Shown piece by piece: positions 35,598-49,400 of a stretch of DNA of 64,000 bases. The translations under genes were made by a program, and so were the position numbers. The notes beneath the pieces are model-generated. The model was not told the origin of the DNA. It worked only from the letters and a program-made list of their open reading frames with translations, and did no database searches. The DNA comes from Rhynochetos jubatus (lineage: Eukaryota > Chordata > Aves > Eurypygiformes > Rhynochetidae), in assembly GCA_027574665.1 (NCBI GenBank), contig CM050672.1, positions 8,850,001 through 8,914,000 of the forward strand, in the 5' to 3' direction. Every line of letters begins with the position of its first letter. Within the stretch, counting starts at the first letter, position 1.

Positions 35598-38250
35598 TTA
35601 GCGTCTGGAGAACGAGAAAGCCCCCAGGTCCAGGGATAGTTGGGATTGCAAAGGCTTGCCAAGAGCAGCACGACACTGCACTGACATTGCTCCTCCCGCA
35701 GCTCTCATAGCAAGAACGCCGGGGGGGCATGGCTGGAAACCGCGACCTGCCATTCTTAGGGTTAGGGCTGGGGTTAGCGTCTGGAGAACGAGAAAGCCCC
35801 CAGGTCCAGGGATAGTTGGGTTTGCAAAGGCCTGCCAAGAGCAGCACGACACTGCACTGACATTGCTCCTACCGCATCTGCCATAGCCAGAACGTGGGGG
35901 GGGCGTGGCCTGAAAAGCGACCTGCCATTCTTAGGGTTAGGGCTAGGGTTAGCATCTGGAGAACGAGAAAGCCCCCAGGTCCAGGGAGAGTTGGGATTGC
36001 AAAGGCCTGCCAAGAGCAGCATGACACTGCACTGACATTGCTCCTCCCGCAGCTGTCATAGGCAGAACGCAGGGGGGGCGTGGCTGGAAACTGTGACCTG
36101 CCATTCTTGGGGTTAGGGCTAGGGTTAGCGTCTGGAGAACGAGAATGCAATCCCAACTATCCCTGGACCTGGGGGCTAAGGCCTGCCAAGAGCAGCACGA
36201 CACTGCACTGACATTGCTCCTACCGCATCTGCCATAGCCAGAACGCAGGGGGGGCGTGGCCGGAAACGGCGACCTGCCATTCTTAGGGTTAGGGCTAGGG
36301 TTAGCGTCTGGAGAACGAGAAAGCCCCCAGGTCCAGGGATAGTCGGGATTGCAAAGGCCTGCCAAGAGCAGCACGACACTGCACTGACATTGCTCCTACC
36401 GCAGCTCTCATAGACAGAACGCAGGGGGGGCGTGGCCGGAAACCGCGACCTGCCATTCTTAGGGTTAGGGCTAGGGTTAGCGTCTGGAGAACGAGAAAGC
36501 CCCCAGGTCCAGGGATAGTTGGGATTGCAAAGGCCTGCCAAGAGCAGCACGACACTGCACTGACATTGCTCCTCCCGCATCTGCCATAGCCAGAACGCAG
36601 GTGGGGCGTGGCCAGAAACGGCGACCTGCCATTCTTAGGGTTAGGGCTAGGGTTAGCATCTGGAGAACGAGAAAGCCCCCAGGTCCAGGGATAGTTGGGA
36701 TTGTAAAGGCCTGCCAAGAGCAGCACGACACTGCACTGACATTGCTCCTCCCGCAGCTCTCATAGCCAGAACGCAGGGGGGGCGTGTCCGGAAACTGCGA
36801 CCTGCCATTCTTAGGGTTAGGGCTAGGGTTAGCGTCTGGATTAGCCCCCAGGTCCAGGGAGAGTTGGGATTGCAAAGGCCTGCCAAGAGCAGCACGACAC
36901 TGCACTGACATTGCTCCTACATCAGCTCTCATAGCCAGAACGCAGGGGGGGCGTGGCCGGAAAGCGCGACCTGCCATTCTTAGGGTTAGGGCTAGGGTTA
37001 GCGTCTGGAGAACGAGAAAGCCCCCAGGTCCAGGGATAGTTGGGATTGCAAAGGCCTGCCAAGAGCAGCACGACACTGCACTGACATTGCTCCTAACGCA
37101 TCTGCCATAGCCAGAACGCAGGGGGGGCGTGGCCGGAAACGGCGACCTGCCATTCTTAGGGTTAGGGCTAGGGTTAGCGTCTGGAGAACGAGAAAGCGCC
37201 CAGGTCCAGGGATAGTTGGGATTGCAAAGGCCTGCCAAGAGCAGCATGACACTGCACTGACATTGGTCCTACTGCAGCTGTCATAGCCAGAAGGCAGGGG
37301 GGCCGTGGCTGGAAACCGCGACCTGCCATTCTTAGGGTTAGGGCTAGGGTTAGCATCTGGAGAACGAGAAAGCCCCCAGGTCCAGGGAGAGTCGGGATTG
37401 CAAAGGCCTGCCAAGAGCAGCACGACACTGCACTGACATTGCTCCTCCCGCAGCTGTCATAGGCAGAACGCAGGGGGGGCGTGGCTTGAAACTGTGACCT
37501 GCCATTCTTAGGGTTAGGGCTAGGGTTAGCGTCTGGAGAATGAGAAAGCCCCCAGGTCCAGGGATAGTTGGCATTGCAAAGGCCTGCCAAGAGCAGCACG
37601 ACACTGCACTGACATTGCTCCTACCGCAGCTCTCATAGCCAGAACGCAGGTGGGGCGTTTCCGGAAACCGCGACCTGCCATTTTTAGGGTTAGGGCTAGG
37701 GTTAGCGTCTGGAGAACGAGAAAGCCCCCAGGTCCAGGGATAGTTGGGATTGCAAAGGCTTGCCAAGAGCAGCACGACACTGCACTGACATTGCTCCTCC
37801 CGCAGCTCTCATAGCAAGAACGCCGGGGGGGCATGGCTGGAAACCGCGACCTGCCATTCTTAGGGTTAGGGCTGGGGTTAGCGTCTGGAGAACGAGAAAG
37901 CCCCCAGGTCCAGGGATAGTTGGGTTTGCAAAGGCCTGCCAAGAGCAGCACGACACTGCACTGACATTGCTCCTACCGCATCTGCCATAGCCAGAACGTG
38001 GGGGGGGCGTGGCCTGAAAAGCGACCTGCCATTCTTAGGGTTAGGGCTAGGGTTAGCATCTGGAGAACGAGAAAGCGCCCAGGTCCAGGGAGAGTTGGGA
38101 TTGCAAAGGCCTGCCAAGAGCAGCATGACACTGCACTGACATTGCTCCTCCCGCAGCTGTCATAGGCAGAACGCAGGGGGGGCGTGGCTGGAAACTGTGA
38201 CCTGCCATTCTTGGGGTTAGGGCTAGGGTTAGCGTCTGGAGAACGAGAAT
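35598..38250 (+). repeat. About 12-monomer higher-order block, 2,104-bp offset
   Basis: Variants at 35,598, 35,774 and 35,949 recur at 37,702, 37,878 and 38,053. The offset of 2,104 bp is 8 bp short of 12 x 176. The first copy contains a shortened monomer near 36,838 in which GAGAACGAGAAAG is reduced to GATTAG. Confidence 0.7.
36146..36177 (-). repeat. Micro-inverted segment in a satellite monomer (5)
   Basis: Same inverted 32 bp. This monomer also has CTTGGGGTTAGGG in the telomere-like core. Confidence 0.9.
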
Positions 38251-38281
38251 GCAATCCCAACTATCCCTGGACCTGGGGGCT
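38250..38281 (-). repeat. Micro-inverted segment in a satellite monomer (6)
   Basis: Same inverted 32 bp and same CTTGGGG core as copy 5, offset 2,104 bp. It is the last such variant; none occurs in the right subarray. Confidence 0.9.
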
Positions 38282-41200
38282 AAGGCCTGCCAAGAGCAGC
38301 ACGACACTGCACCGACATTGCTCCTACCGCATCTGCCATAGCCAGAACGCAGGGGGGGCGTGGCCGGAAACGGCGACCTGCCATTCTTAGGGTTAGGGCT
38401 AGGGTTAGCGTCTGGAGAACGAGAAAGCCCCCAGGTCCAGGGATAGTTGGGATTGCAAAGGCCTGCCAAGAGCAGCACGACACTGCACTGACATTGCTCC
38501 TACCGCAGCTGTCATGGCCAGAACGCAGGGGGGGCGTGGCCGGAAACCGCAACCTGCCATTCTTAGGGTTAGGGCTAGGGTTAGCGTCTGGAGAACGAGA
38601 AAGCGCCCAGGTCCAGGGATAGTTGGGATTGCAAAGGCCTGCCAAGAGCAGCACGACACTGCACTGACATTGCTCCTACCGCAGCTGTCATGGCCAGAAC
38701 GCAGGGGGGGCGTGGCCGGAAACCGCGACCTGCCATTCTTAGGGTTAGGGCTAGGGTTAGCGTCTGGAGAACGAGAAAGCGCCCAGGTCCAGGGATAGTT
38801 GGCATTGCAAAGGCCTGCCAAGAGCAGCACGACACTGCACTGACATTGCTCCTACCGCAGCTGTCATGGCCAGAACGCAGGGGGGGCGTGGCCGGAAACC
38901 GCGACCTGCCATTCTTAGGGTTAGGGCTAGGGTTAGTGTCTGGAGAACGAGAAAGCGCCCAGGTCCAGGGATAGTTGGGATTGCAAAGGCCTGCCAAGAG
39001 CAGCACGACACTGCACTGACATTGCTCCAACCGCAGCTGTCATGGCCAGAACGCAGGGGGGGCGTGGCCGGAAACCGCGACCTGCCATTCTTAGGGTTAG
39101 GGCTAGGGTTAGCGTCTGGAGAACGAGAAAGCGCCCAGGTCCAGGGTTAGTTGGGATTGCAAAGGCCTGCCAAGAGCAGCACGACACTGCACTGACATTG
39201 CTCCTACCGCAGCTGTCATGGCCAGAACGCAGGGGGGGCGTGGCCGGAAACCGCGACCTGCCATTCTTAGGGTTAGGGCTAGGGTTAGCGTCTGGAGAAC
39301 GAGAAAGTGCCCAGGTCCAGGGATAGTTGGGATTGCAAAGGCCTGCCAAGAGCAGCACGACACTGCACTGGCATTGCTCCTACATCAGCTGTCATAGCCA
39401 GAACGCAGGGGGGGCGTGGCCGGAAACCGCGACCTGCCATTCTTAGGGTTAGGGCTAGGGTTAGCGTCTGGAGAACGAGAAAGCGCCCAGGTCCAGGGAT
39501 AGTTGGGATTGCAAAGGCCTGCCAAGAGCAGCACGACACTGCACTGACATTGCTCCTACCGCAGCTGTCATGGCCAGAACGCAGGGGGGGCGTGGCCGGA
39601 AACCGCGACCTGCCATTCTTAGGGTTAGGGCTAGGGTTAGCGTCTGGAGAACGAGAAAACGCCCAGGTCCAGGGATAGTTGGGATTGCAAAGGCCTGCCA
39701 AGAGCAGCACGACACTGCACTGACATTGCTCCTACCGCAGCTGTCATGGCCAGAACGCAGGGGGGGCGTGGCCGGAAACCGCGACCTGCCATTCTTAGGG
39801 TTAGGGCTAGGGTTAGCGTCTGGAGAACGAGAAAGCGCCCAGGTCCAGGGATAGTCGGCATTGCAAAGGCCTGCCAAGAGTTGCACGACACTGCACTGAC
39901 ATTGCTCCTACCACAGCTGTCATGGCCAGAACACAGGGGGGGCGTGGCCGGAAACAGTGACCTGCCATTCTTAGGGTTAGGGCTAGGGTTAGCGTCTGGA
40001 GAACGAGAAAACGCCCAGGTCCAGGGATAGTTGGCATTGCAAAGGCCTGCCAAGAGCAGCACGACACTGCACTGACATTGCTCCTACCGCAGCTGTCATG
40101 GCCAGAACGCAGGGGGGGCGTGGCCGGAAACCGCGACCTGCCATTCTTAGGGTTAGGGCTAGGGTTAGCGTCTGGAGAACGAGAAAGCGCCCAGGTCCAG
40201 GGATAGTTGGGATTGCAAAGGCCTGCCAAGAGCAGCACGACACTGCACTGACATTGCTCCTACCGCAGCTGTCATGGCCAGAACGCAGGGGGGGCGTGGC
40301 CGGAAACCGCGATCTGCCATTCTTAGGGTTAGGGCTAGGGTTAGCGTCTGGAGAACGAGAAAGCGCCCAGGTCCAGGGATAGTTGGGATTGCAAAGGCCT
40401 GCCAAGAGCTGCACGACACTGCACTGACATTGCTCCTACCGCAGCTGTCATGGCCAGAACGCAGGGGGGGCGTGGCCTGAAACCGCGACCTGCCATTCTT
40501 AGGGTTAGGGCTAGGGTTAGCGTCTGGAGAACGAGAAAGCGCCCAGGTCCAGGGTTAGTTGGCATTGCAAAGGCCTGCCAAGAGCTGCACGACACTGCAC
40601 TGACATTGCTCCTACCGCATCTGCCATAGCCAGAACACAGGTGGGGTGTGGCCGGAAACTGCGACCTGCCATTCTTAGGGTTAGGGCTAGGGTTAGCGTC
40701 TGGAGAACGAGAAAGCGCCCAGGTCCAGGGTTAGTTGGCATTGCAAAGGCCTGCCAAGAGCTGCACGACACTGCACTGACATTGCTCCTACCGCAGCTGT
40801 CATGGCAAGAACGCAGGGGGGGCGTGGCCGGAAACCGCGACCTGCCATTCTTAGGGTTAGGGCTAGGGTTAGCGTATGGAGAACGAGAAAGCGCCCAGGT
40901 CCAGGGATAGTTGGGATTGCAAAGGCCTGCCAAGAGCAGCACGACACTGCACTGACATTGCTCCTACCGCAGCTGTCATGGCCAGAACGCAGGGGGGGCG
41001 TGGCCGGAAACTGCGACCTGCCATTCTTAGGGTTAGGGCTAGGGTTAGCGTCTGGAGAACGAGAAAGCGCCCAGGTCCAGTGATAGTTGGGATTGCAAAG
41101 GCCTGCCAAGAGCAGCACGACACTGCACTGGCATTGCTCCTACCGCAGCTGTCATGGCCAGAACGCAGGGGGGGCGTGGCCGGAAACCGCGACCTGCCAT

Positions 41201-44200
41201 TCTTAGGGTTAGGGCTAGGGTTAGCGTCTGGAGAACGAGAAAGCGCCCAGGTCCAGGGATAGTTGGGATTGAAAAGGCCTGCCAAGAGCAGCACGACACT
41301 GCACTGACATTGCTCCTACCGCAGCTGTCATGGCCAGAATGCAGGGGGGGCGTGGCTGGAAACTGCGACCTGCCATTCTTAGGGTTAGGGCTAGGGTTAG
41401 TGTCTGGAGAACGAGAAAGCGCCCAGGTCCAGGGATAGTTGGGATTGCAAAGGCCTGCCAAGAGCAGCACGACACTGCACTGACATTGCTCCTACCGCAG
41501 CTGTCATGGCCAGAACGCAGGGGGGGCGTGGCCGGAAACGGCGACCTGCCCTTCTTAGGGTTAGGGCTAGGGTTAGCGTCTGGAGAACGAGAAAGCCCCC
41601 AGGTCCAGGGATAGTTGGGATTGCAAAGGCCTGCCAAGAGCTGCACGACACTGCACTGACATTGCTCCTACCGCAGCTGTCATGGCCAGAAGGCAGGGGG
41701 GGCGTGGCCTGAAACCGCGACCTGCCATTCTTAGGGTTAGGGCTAGGGTTAGCGTCTGGAGAACGAGAAAGCGCCCAGGTCCAGGGATAGTTGGCATTGC
41801 AAAGGCCTGCCAAGAGCTGCACGACACTGCACTGACATTGCTCCTACCGCAGCTGTCATGGCCAGAACGCAGGGGGGGCGTGGCCGGAAACCGCGACCTG
41901 CCATTCTTAGGGTTAGGGCTAGGGTTAGCGTCTGGAGAACGAGAAAGCGCCAAGGTCCAGGGATAGTTGGGATTGCAAAGGCCTGCCAAGAGCAGCACGA
42001 CACTGCACTGACATTGCTCCTACCGCAGCTGTCATGGCCAGAACGCAGGGGGGGCGTGGCCGGAAACCGCGACCTGCCATTCTTAGGGTTAGGGCTAGAG
42101 TTAGCGTCTGGAGAACGAGAAAGCGCCCAGGTCCAGTGATAGTTGGCATTGCAAAGGCCTTCCTAGAGCTGCACGACACTGCACTGACATTGCTCCTACC
42201 GCAGCTGTCATGGCCAGAACGCAGGGGGGGCGTGACCGGAAACCGCGACCTGCCATTGTTAGGGTTACGGCTAGGGTTCGCGTCTGGAGAACGAGAAAAC
42301 GCCCAGGTCCAGGGATAGTTGGGATTGCAAAGGCCTGCCAAGAGCAGCACGACACTGCACTGACATTGCTCCTACCGCAGCTGTCATGGCCAGAACGCAG
42401 GGGGGGCGTGGCCGGAAACTGCGACCTGCCATTCTTAGGGTTAGGGCTAGGGTTAGCGTCTGGAGAACGAGAAAGCGCCCAGGTCCAGTGATAGTTGGGA
42501 TTGCAAAGGCCTGCCAAGAGCAGCACGACACTGCACTGACATTGCTCCTACCGCAGCTGTCATGGCCAGAACGCAGGGGGGGCGTGGCCGGAAACCGCGA
42601 CCTGCCATTCTTAGGGTTAGGGCTAGGGTTAGCGTATGGAGAACGAGAAAGCGCCCAGGTCCAGGGATAGTTGGGATTGCAAAGGCCTGCCAAGAGCAGC
42701 ACGACACTGCACTGACATTGCTCCTACCGCAGCTGTCATGGCCAGAACGCAGGGGGGGCGTGGCCGGAAACCGCGACCTGCCATTCTTAGGGTTAGGGCT
42801 AGGGTTAGCGTCTGGAGAACGAGAAAGTGCCCAGGTCCAGGGATAGTTGGGATTGCAAAGGCCTGCCAAGAGCTGCACGACACTGCACTGGCATTGCTCC
42901 TACATCAGCTGTCATAGCCAGAACGCAGGGGGGGCGTGGCCAGAAATCGCAACCTGCCATTCTTAGGGTTAGGGCTAGGGTTAGCGTCTGGAGAACGAGA
43001 AAGCGCACAGGTCCAGGGATAGTTGGGATTGAAAAGGCCTGCCAAGAGCAGCACGACACTGCACTGACATTGCTCCTCCCGCAGCTGTCATGGCCAGAAC
43101 GCAGGGGGGGCGTGGCCGGAAACCGCGACCTGCCATTCTTAGGGTTAGGGCTAGGGTTAGCGTCTGGAGAACGAGAAAGCGCACAGGTCCAGGGATAGTT
43201 GGGATTGCAAAGGCCTTCCTAGTGCTGCACGACACTGCACTGACATTGCTCCTACCGCAGCTGTCATGGCCAGAACGCAGGGGGGGCGTGGCCGGAAACC
43301 GCGACCTGCCATTCTTAGGGTTAGGGCTAGGGTTAGCGTCTGGAGAACGAGAAAGTGCCCAGGTCCAGGGATAGTTGGGATTGCAAAGGCCTGCCAAGAG
43401 CTGCACGACACTGCACTGGCATTGCTCCTACATCAGCTGTCATAGCCAGAACGCAGGGGGGGCGTGGCCAGAAATCGCAACCTGCCATTCTTAGGGTTAG
43501 GGCTAGGGTTAGCGTCTGGAGAACGAGAAAGCGTCCAGGTCCAGGGATAGTTGGGATTGCAAAGGCCTGCCAAGAGCAGCACGACACTGCACTGACATTG
43601 CTCCTACCGCAGCTGTCATGGCCAGAACGCAGGGGGGGCGTGGCCGGAAACCGCGATCTGCCATTCTTAGGGTTAGGGCTAGGGTTAGCGTCTGGAGAAC
43701 AAGAAAGCGCCCAGGTCCAGGGATAGTTGGGATTGCAAAGGCCTGCCAAGAGCTGCACGACACTGCACTGACATTGCTCCTACCGCAGCTGTCATGGCCA
43801 GAAGGCGGGGGGGCGTGGCCTGAAACCGCGACCTGCCATTCTTAGGGTTAGGGCTAGGGTTAGCGTCTGGAGAACGAGAAAGCGCCCAGGTCCAGGGATA
43901 GTTGGGATTGCAAAGGCCTGCCAAGAGCTGCACGACACTGCACTGACATTGCTCCTACCGCAGCTGTCATGGCCAGAACGCAGGGGGGGCGTGGCCGGAA
44001 ACCGCAACCTGCCATTCTTAGGGTTAGGGCTAGGGTTAGCGTCTGGAGAACGAGAAAGCGCCAAGGTCCAGGGATAGTTGGGATTGCAAAGGCCTGCCAA
44101 GAGCAGCACGACACTGCACTGACATTGCTCCTACCGCAGCTGTCATGGCCAGAACGCAGGGGGGGCGTGGCCGGAAACCGCGACCTGCCATTCTTAGGGT

Positions 44201-44563
44201 TAGGGCTAGAGTTAGCATCTGGAGAACGAGAAAGCGCCCAGGTCCAGGGATAGTTGGGATTGCAAAGGCCTGCCAAGAGCTGCACGACACTGCACTGACA
44301 TTGCTCCTACCGCAGCTGTCATGGCCAGAACGCAGTGGGGGCGTGGCCGGAAACCGCAACCTGCCATTCTTAGGGTTAGGGCTAGGGTTAGTGTCTGGAG
44401 AACGAGAAAGCGCCAAGGTCCAGGGATAGTTGGGATTGCAAAGGCCTGCCAAGAGCAGCACGACACTGCACTGACATTGCTCCTACTGCAGCTGTCATGG
44501 CCAGAACGCAGGGGGGGCGTGGCCGGAAACCGCGACCTGCCATTCTTAGGGTTAGGGCTAGGG

Positions 44564-46400
44564 TTAGCGTCTGGAGAACGAGAAAGCGCCCAGGTCCAGT
44601 GATAGTTGGGATTGCAAAGGCCTGCCAAGAGCAGCACGACACTGCACTGACATTGCTCCTACTGCAGCTGTCATGGCCAGAACGCAGGGGGGGCGTGGCC
44701 GGAAACCGCGACCTGCCATTCTTAGGGTTAGGGCTAGGGTTAGCGTCTGGAGAACGAGAAAGTGCCCAGGTCCAGGGATAGTTGGCATTGCAAAGGCCTG
44801 CCAAGAGCAGCACGACACTGCATTGACATTGCTCCTACCGCAGCTGTCATGGCCAGAACGCAGGGGGGGCGTGGCCGGAAACCGCGACCTGCCATTCTTA
44901 GGGTTAGGGCTAGGGTTAGCGTCTGGAGAACGAGAAAGTGCCCAGGTCCAGGGATAGTTGGGATTGCAAAGGCCTGCCAAGAGCAGCACGACACTGCACT
45001 GACATTGCTCCTACCGCAGCTGTCATGGCCAGAACGCAGGGGGGGTGTGGCCGGAAACCGCGACCTGCCATTCTTAGGGTTAGGGCTAGGGTTAGCGTCT
45101 GGAGAACGAGAAAGCGCCCAGGTCCAGGGATAGTTGGCATTGCAAAGGCCTGCCAAGAGCTGCACGACACTGCCCTGACATTGCTCCTACCGCAGGTGTC
45201 ATGGCCAGAACGCAGGGGGGGCGTGGCCGGAAACCGCGACCTGCCATTCTTAGGGTTAGGGCTAGGGTTAGCGTCTGGAGAACGAGAAAGCGCCCAGGTC
45301 CAGGGATAGTTGGGATTGCAAAGGCCTGCCAAGAGCAGCACGACACTGCACTGACATTGCTCCTACTGCAGCTGTCATGGCCAGAACGCAGGGGGGGCGT
45401 GGCCGGAAACCGCGATCTGCCATTCTTAGGGTTAGGGCTAGGGTTAGCGTCTGGAGAACGAGAAAGCCCCCAGGTCCAGGGATAGTTGGGATTGCAAAGG
45501 CCTGCCAAGAGCTGCACGACACTGCACTGACATTGCTCCTACCGCAGCTGTCATAGCCAGAAGGCAGGGGGGGCGTGGCCGGAAACCGCGACCTGCCATT
45601 CTTAGGGTTAGGGCTAGGGTTAGCGTCTGGAGAACGAGAAAGCGCCCAGGTCCAGTGATAGTTGGGATTGCAAAGGCCTGCCAAGAGCAGCACGACACTG
45701 CACTGACATTGCTCCTACCGCAGCTGTCATGGCCAGAACGCAGGGGGGGCGTGGCCGGAAACCGCGACCTGCCATTCTTAGGGTTAGGGCTAGGGTTAGC
45801 GTCTGGAGAACGAGAAAGTGCCCAGGTCCAGGGATAGTTGGCATTGCAAAGGCCTGCCAAGAGCAGCACGACACTGCATTGACATTGCTCCTACCGCAGC
45901 TGTCATGGCCAGAACGCAGGGGGGGCGTGGCCGGAAACCGCGACCTGCCATTCTTAGGGTTAGGGCTAGGGTTAGCGTCTGGAGAACGAGAAAGTGCCCA
46001 GGTCCAGGGATAGTTGGGATTGCAAAGGCCTGCCAAGAGCAGCACGACACTGCACTGACATTGCTCCTACCGCAGCTGTCATGGCCAGAACGCAGGGGGG
46101 GTGTGGCCGGAAACCGCGACCTGCCATTCTTAGGGTTAGGGCTAGGGTTAGCGTCTGGAGAACGAGAAAGCGCCCAGGTCCAGGGATAGTTGGCATTGCA
46201 AAGGCCTGCCAAGAGCTGCACGACACTGCCCTGACATTGCTCCTACCGCAGGTGTCATGGCCAGAACGCAGAGGGGGCGTGGCCGGAAACCGTGACCTGC
46301 CATTCTTAGGGTTAGGGCTAGGGTTAGTGTCTGGAGAACGAGAAAGCGCCCAGGTCCAGGGATAGTTGGGATTGCAAAGGCCTGCCAAGAGCTGCACGAC
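44564..46400 (+). repeat. 6-monomer higher-order block, two copies
   Basis: Monomers at 44,564 and 44,740 recur at 45,620 and 45,796 with identical translations, and 44,916 recurs at 45,972 with small changes. The offset is 1,056 bp, or 6 x 176. Confidence 0.8.
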
Positions 46401-49400
46401 ACTGCACTGACATTGCTCCTACTGCAGCTGTCATGGCCAGAACGCAGGGGGGGCGTGGCCGGAAACCGCGATCTGCCATTCTTAGGGTTAGGGCTAGGGT
46501 TAGCGTCTGGAGAACGAGAAAGCGCCCAGGTCCAGGGATAGTTGGGATTGCAAAGGCCTGCCAAGAGCTGCACGACACTGCACTGACATTGCTCCTACCG
46601 CAGCTGTCATAGCCAGAAGGCAGGGGGGGCGTGGCCGGAAACGGCGACCTGCCATTCTTAGGGTTAGGGCTAGGGTTAGCGTCTGGAGAACGAGAAAGCG
46701 CCCAGGTCCAGGGATAGTTGGGATTGAAAAGGCCTGCCAAGAGCAGCACGACACTGCACTGACATTGCTCCTACCGCAGCTGTCATGGCCAGAACGCAGG
46801 GGGGGCGTGTCCGGAAACCGCGACCTGCCATTCTTAGGGTTAGGGCTAGGGTTAGCGTCTGGAGAACGAGAAAGCGCCCAGGTCCAGGGATAGTTGGCAT
46901 TGCAAAGGCCTGCCAAGAGCTGCACGACACTGCACTGACATTGCTCCTACCGCAGGTGTCATGGCCAGAACGCAGGGGGGGCGTGGCCGGAAACCGCGAC
47001 CTGCCATTCTTAGGGTTAGGGCTAGGGTTAGTGTCTGGAGAACGAGAAAGCGCCCAGGTCCAGGGATAGTTGGGATTGCAAAGGCCTGCCAAGAGCAGCA
47101 CGACACTGCACTGACATTGCTCCTACTGCAGCTGTCATGGCCAGAACGCAGGGGGGGCGTGGCCGGAAACCGCGATCTGCCATTCTTAGGGTTAGGGCTA
47201 GGGTTAGCGTCTGGAGAACGAGAAAGCGCCAAGGTCCAGGGATAGTTGGGATTGCAAAGGCCTGCCAAGAGCAGCACGACACTGCACTGACATTGCTCCT
47301 ACCGCAGCTGTCATGGCCAGAACGCAGGGGGGGCGTGGCCGGAAACCGCGATCTGCCATTCTTAGGGTTAGGGCTAGAGTTAGCGTCTGGAGAACGAGAA
47401 AGCGCCCAGGTCCAGTGATAGTTGGCATTACAAAGGCCTTCCTAGAGCTGCACGACACTGCACTGACATTGCTCCTACCGCAGCTGTCATGGCCAGAACG
47501 CAGGGGGGGCGTGACCGGAAACCGCGACCTGCCATTGTTAGGGTTACGGCTAGGGTTAGCGTCTGGAGAACGAGAAAGTGCCCAGGTCCAGGGATAGTTG
47601 GGATTGCAAAGGCCTGCCAAGAGCTGCACGACACTGCACTGGCATTGCTCCTACATCAGCTGTCATAGCCAGAACGCAGGGGGGGCGTGGCCAGAAACCG
47701 CAACCTGCCATTCTTAGGGTTAGGGCTAGGGTTAGCGTCTGGAGAACGAGAAAGCGCACAGGTCCAGGGATAGTTGGGATTTCAAAGGCCTGCCAAGAGC
47801 AGCACGACACTGCACTGACATTGCTCCTACCGCAGCTGTCATGGCCAGAACGCAGGGGGGGCGTGGCCGGAAACCGCGACCTGCCATTCTTAGGGTTAGG
47901 GCTAGGGTTAGCGTCTGGAGAACGAGAAAACGCCCAGGTCCAGGGAGAGTTGGGATTGCAAAGGCCTGCCAAGAGCAGCACGACACTGCACTGACATTGC
48001 TCCTACCGCAGCTGTCATGGCCAGAATGCAGGGGGGGCGTGGCCGGAAACCGCGACCTGCCATTCTTAGGGTTAGGGCTAGGGTTAGCGTCTGGAGAACG
48101 AGAAAGCCCCCAGGTCCAGGGATAGTTGGGATTGCAAAGGCCTGCCAAGAGCAGCACGACACTGCACTGACATTGCTCCTACTGCAGCTGTCATAGCCAG
48201 AACGCAGGGGGGGCGTGGCCAGAAACCGCGACCTGCCATTCTTAGGGTTAGGGCTAGGGTTAGCGTCTGGAGAACGAGAAAGCGCCCAGGTCCAGGGATA
48301 GTTGGCATTGCAAAGGCCTGCCAAGAGCAGCACGACACTGCACTGACATTGCTCCTACCGCAGCTGTCATGGCCAGAACGCAGGGGGGGCGTGTCAGGAA
48401 ACCGCGACCTGCCATTCTTAGGGTTAGGGCTAGGGTTAGCGTCTGGAGAACGAGAAAACGCCCAGGTCCAGGGATAGTTGGCATTGCAAAGGCCTGCCAA
48501 GAGCTGCACGACACTGCCCTGACATTGCTCCTACCGCAGCTGTCATGGCCAGAACACAGGTGGGGCGTGGCCGGAAACCGTGACCTGCCATTCTTAGGGT
48601 TAGGGCTAGGGTTAGCGTCTGGAGAACGAGAAAACGCCCAGGTCCAGGGATAGTTGGGATTGCAAAGGCCTGCCAAGAGCAGCACGACACTGCACTGACA
48701 TTGCTCCTACCGCAGCTGTCATGGCCAGAAGGCGGGGGGGCGTGGCCAGAAACTGCGACCTGCCATTCTTAGGGTTAGGGCTAGGGTTAGCGTCTGGAGA
48801 ACGAGAAAGCGCCCAGGTCCAGGGATAGTTGGCATTGCAAAGGCCTGCCAAGAGCTGCACGACACTGCACTGACATTGCTCCTACCGCAGCTGTCATGGC
48901 CAGAACGCAGGGGGGGCGTGGCCGGAAACCGCGACCTGCCATTCTTAGGGTTAGGGCTAGGGTTAGCGTCTGGAGAACGAGAAAGCGCCCAGGTCCAGGG
49001 ATAGTTGGGATTGCAAAGGCCTGCCAAGAGCAGCACGACACTGCACTGACATTGCTCCTACCGCAGCTGTCATGGCCAGAACGCAGGGGGGGCGTGACCG
49101 GAAACCGCGACCTGCCATTGTTAGGGTTACGGCTAGGGTTAGCGTCTGGAGAACGAGAAAGCGCCCAGGTCCAGGGATAGTTGGGATTGCAAAGGCCTGC
49201 CAAGAGCAGCACGACACTGCACTGACATTGCTCCTACCGCAGCTGTCATGGCCAGAACGCAGGGGGGGCGTGGCCGGAAACTGCGACCTGCCATTCTTAG
49301 GGTTAGGGCTAGGGTTAGCGTCTGGAGAACGAGAAAGCGCCCAGGTCCAGGGATAGTTGGGATTGCAAAGGCCTGCCAAGAGCAGCACGACACTGCACTG

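Larger units (their letters stand above)
20774..38505 (+). repeat. 176-bp satellite, heterogeneous left subarray
   Basis: About 101 tandem monomers. Each contains CTTAGGGTTAGGG, then CTAGGGTTAGCG, then GTCTGGAGAACGAGAAAG, a CAGGTCCAGGGATAG stretch, AAGGCCTGCCAAGAGCAGC, TGCACTGACATTG, a G tract of about 7 and GTGGCCGGAAACC. Left-part monomers mostly carry CCCCCAGGTCC and CATAGCCAGAA, often CATCTGCCATAG, and differ from neighbours at many sites. The 176-bp period is not a multiple of three, so reading frames rotate. The overlapping 141-codon minus-strand frames every 176 bp are artefacts. Confidence 0.97.
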
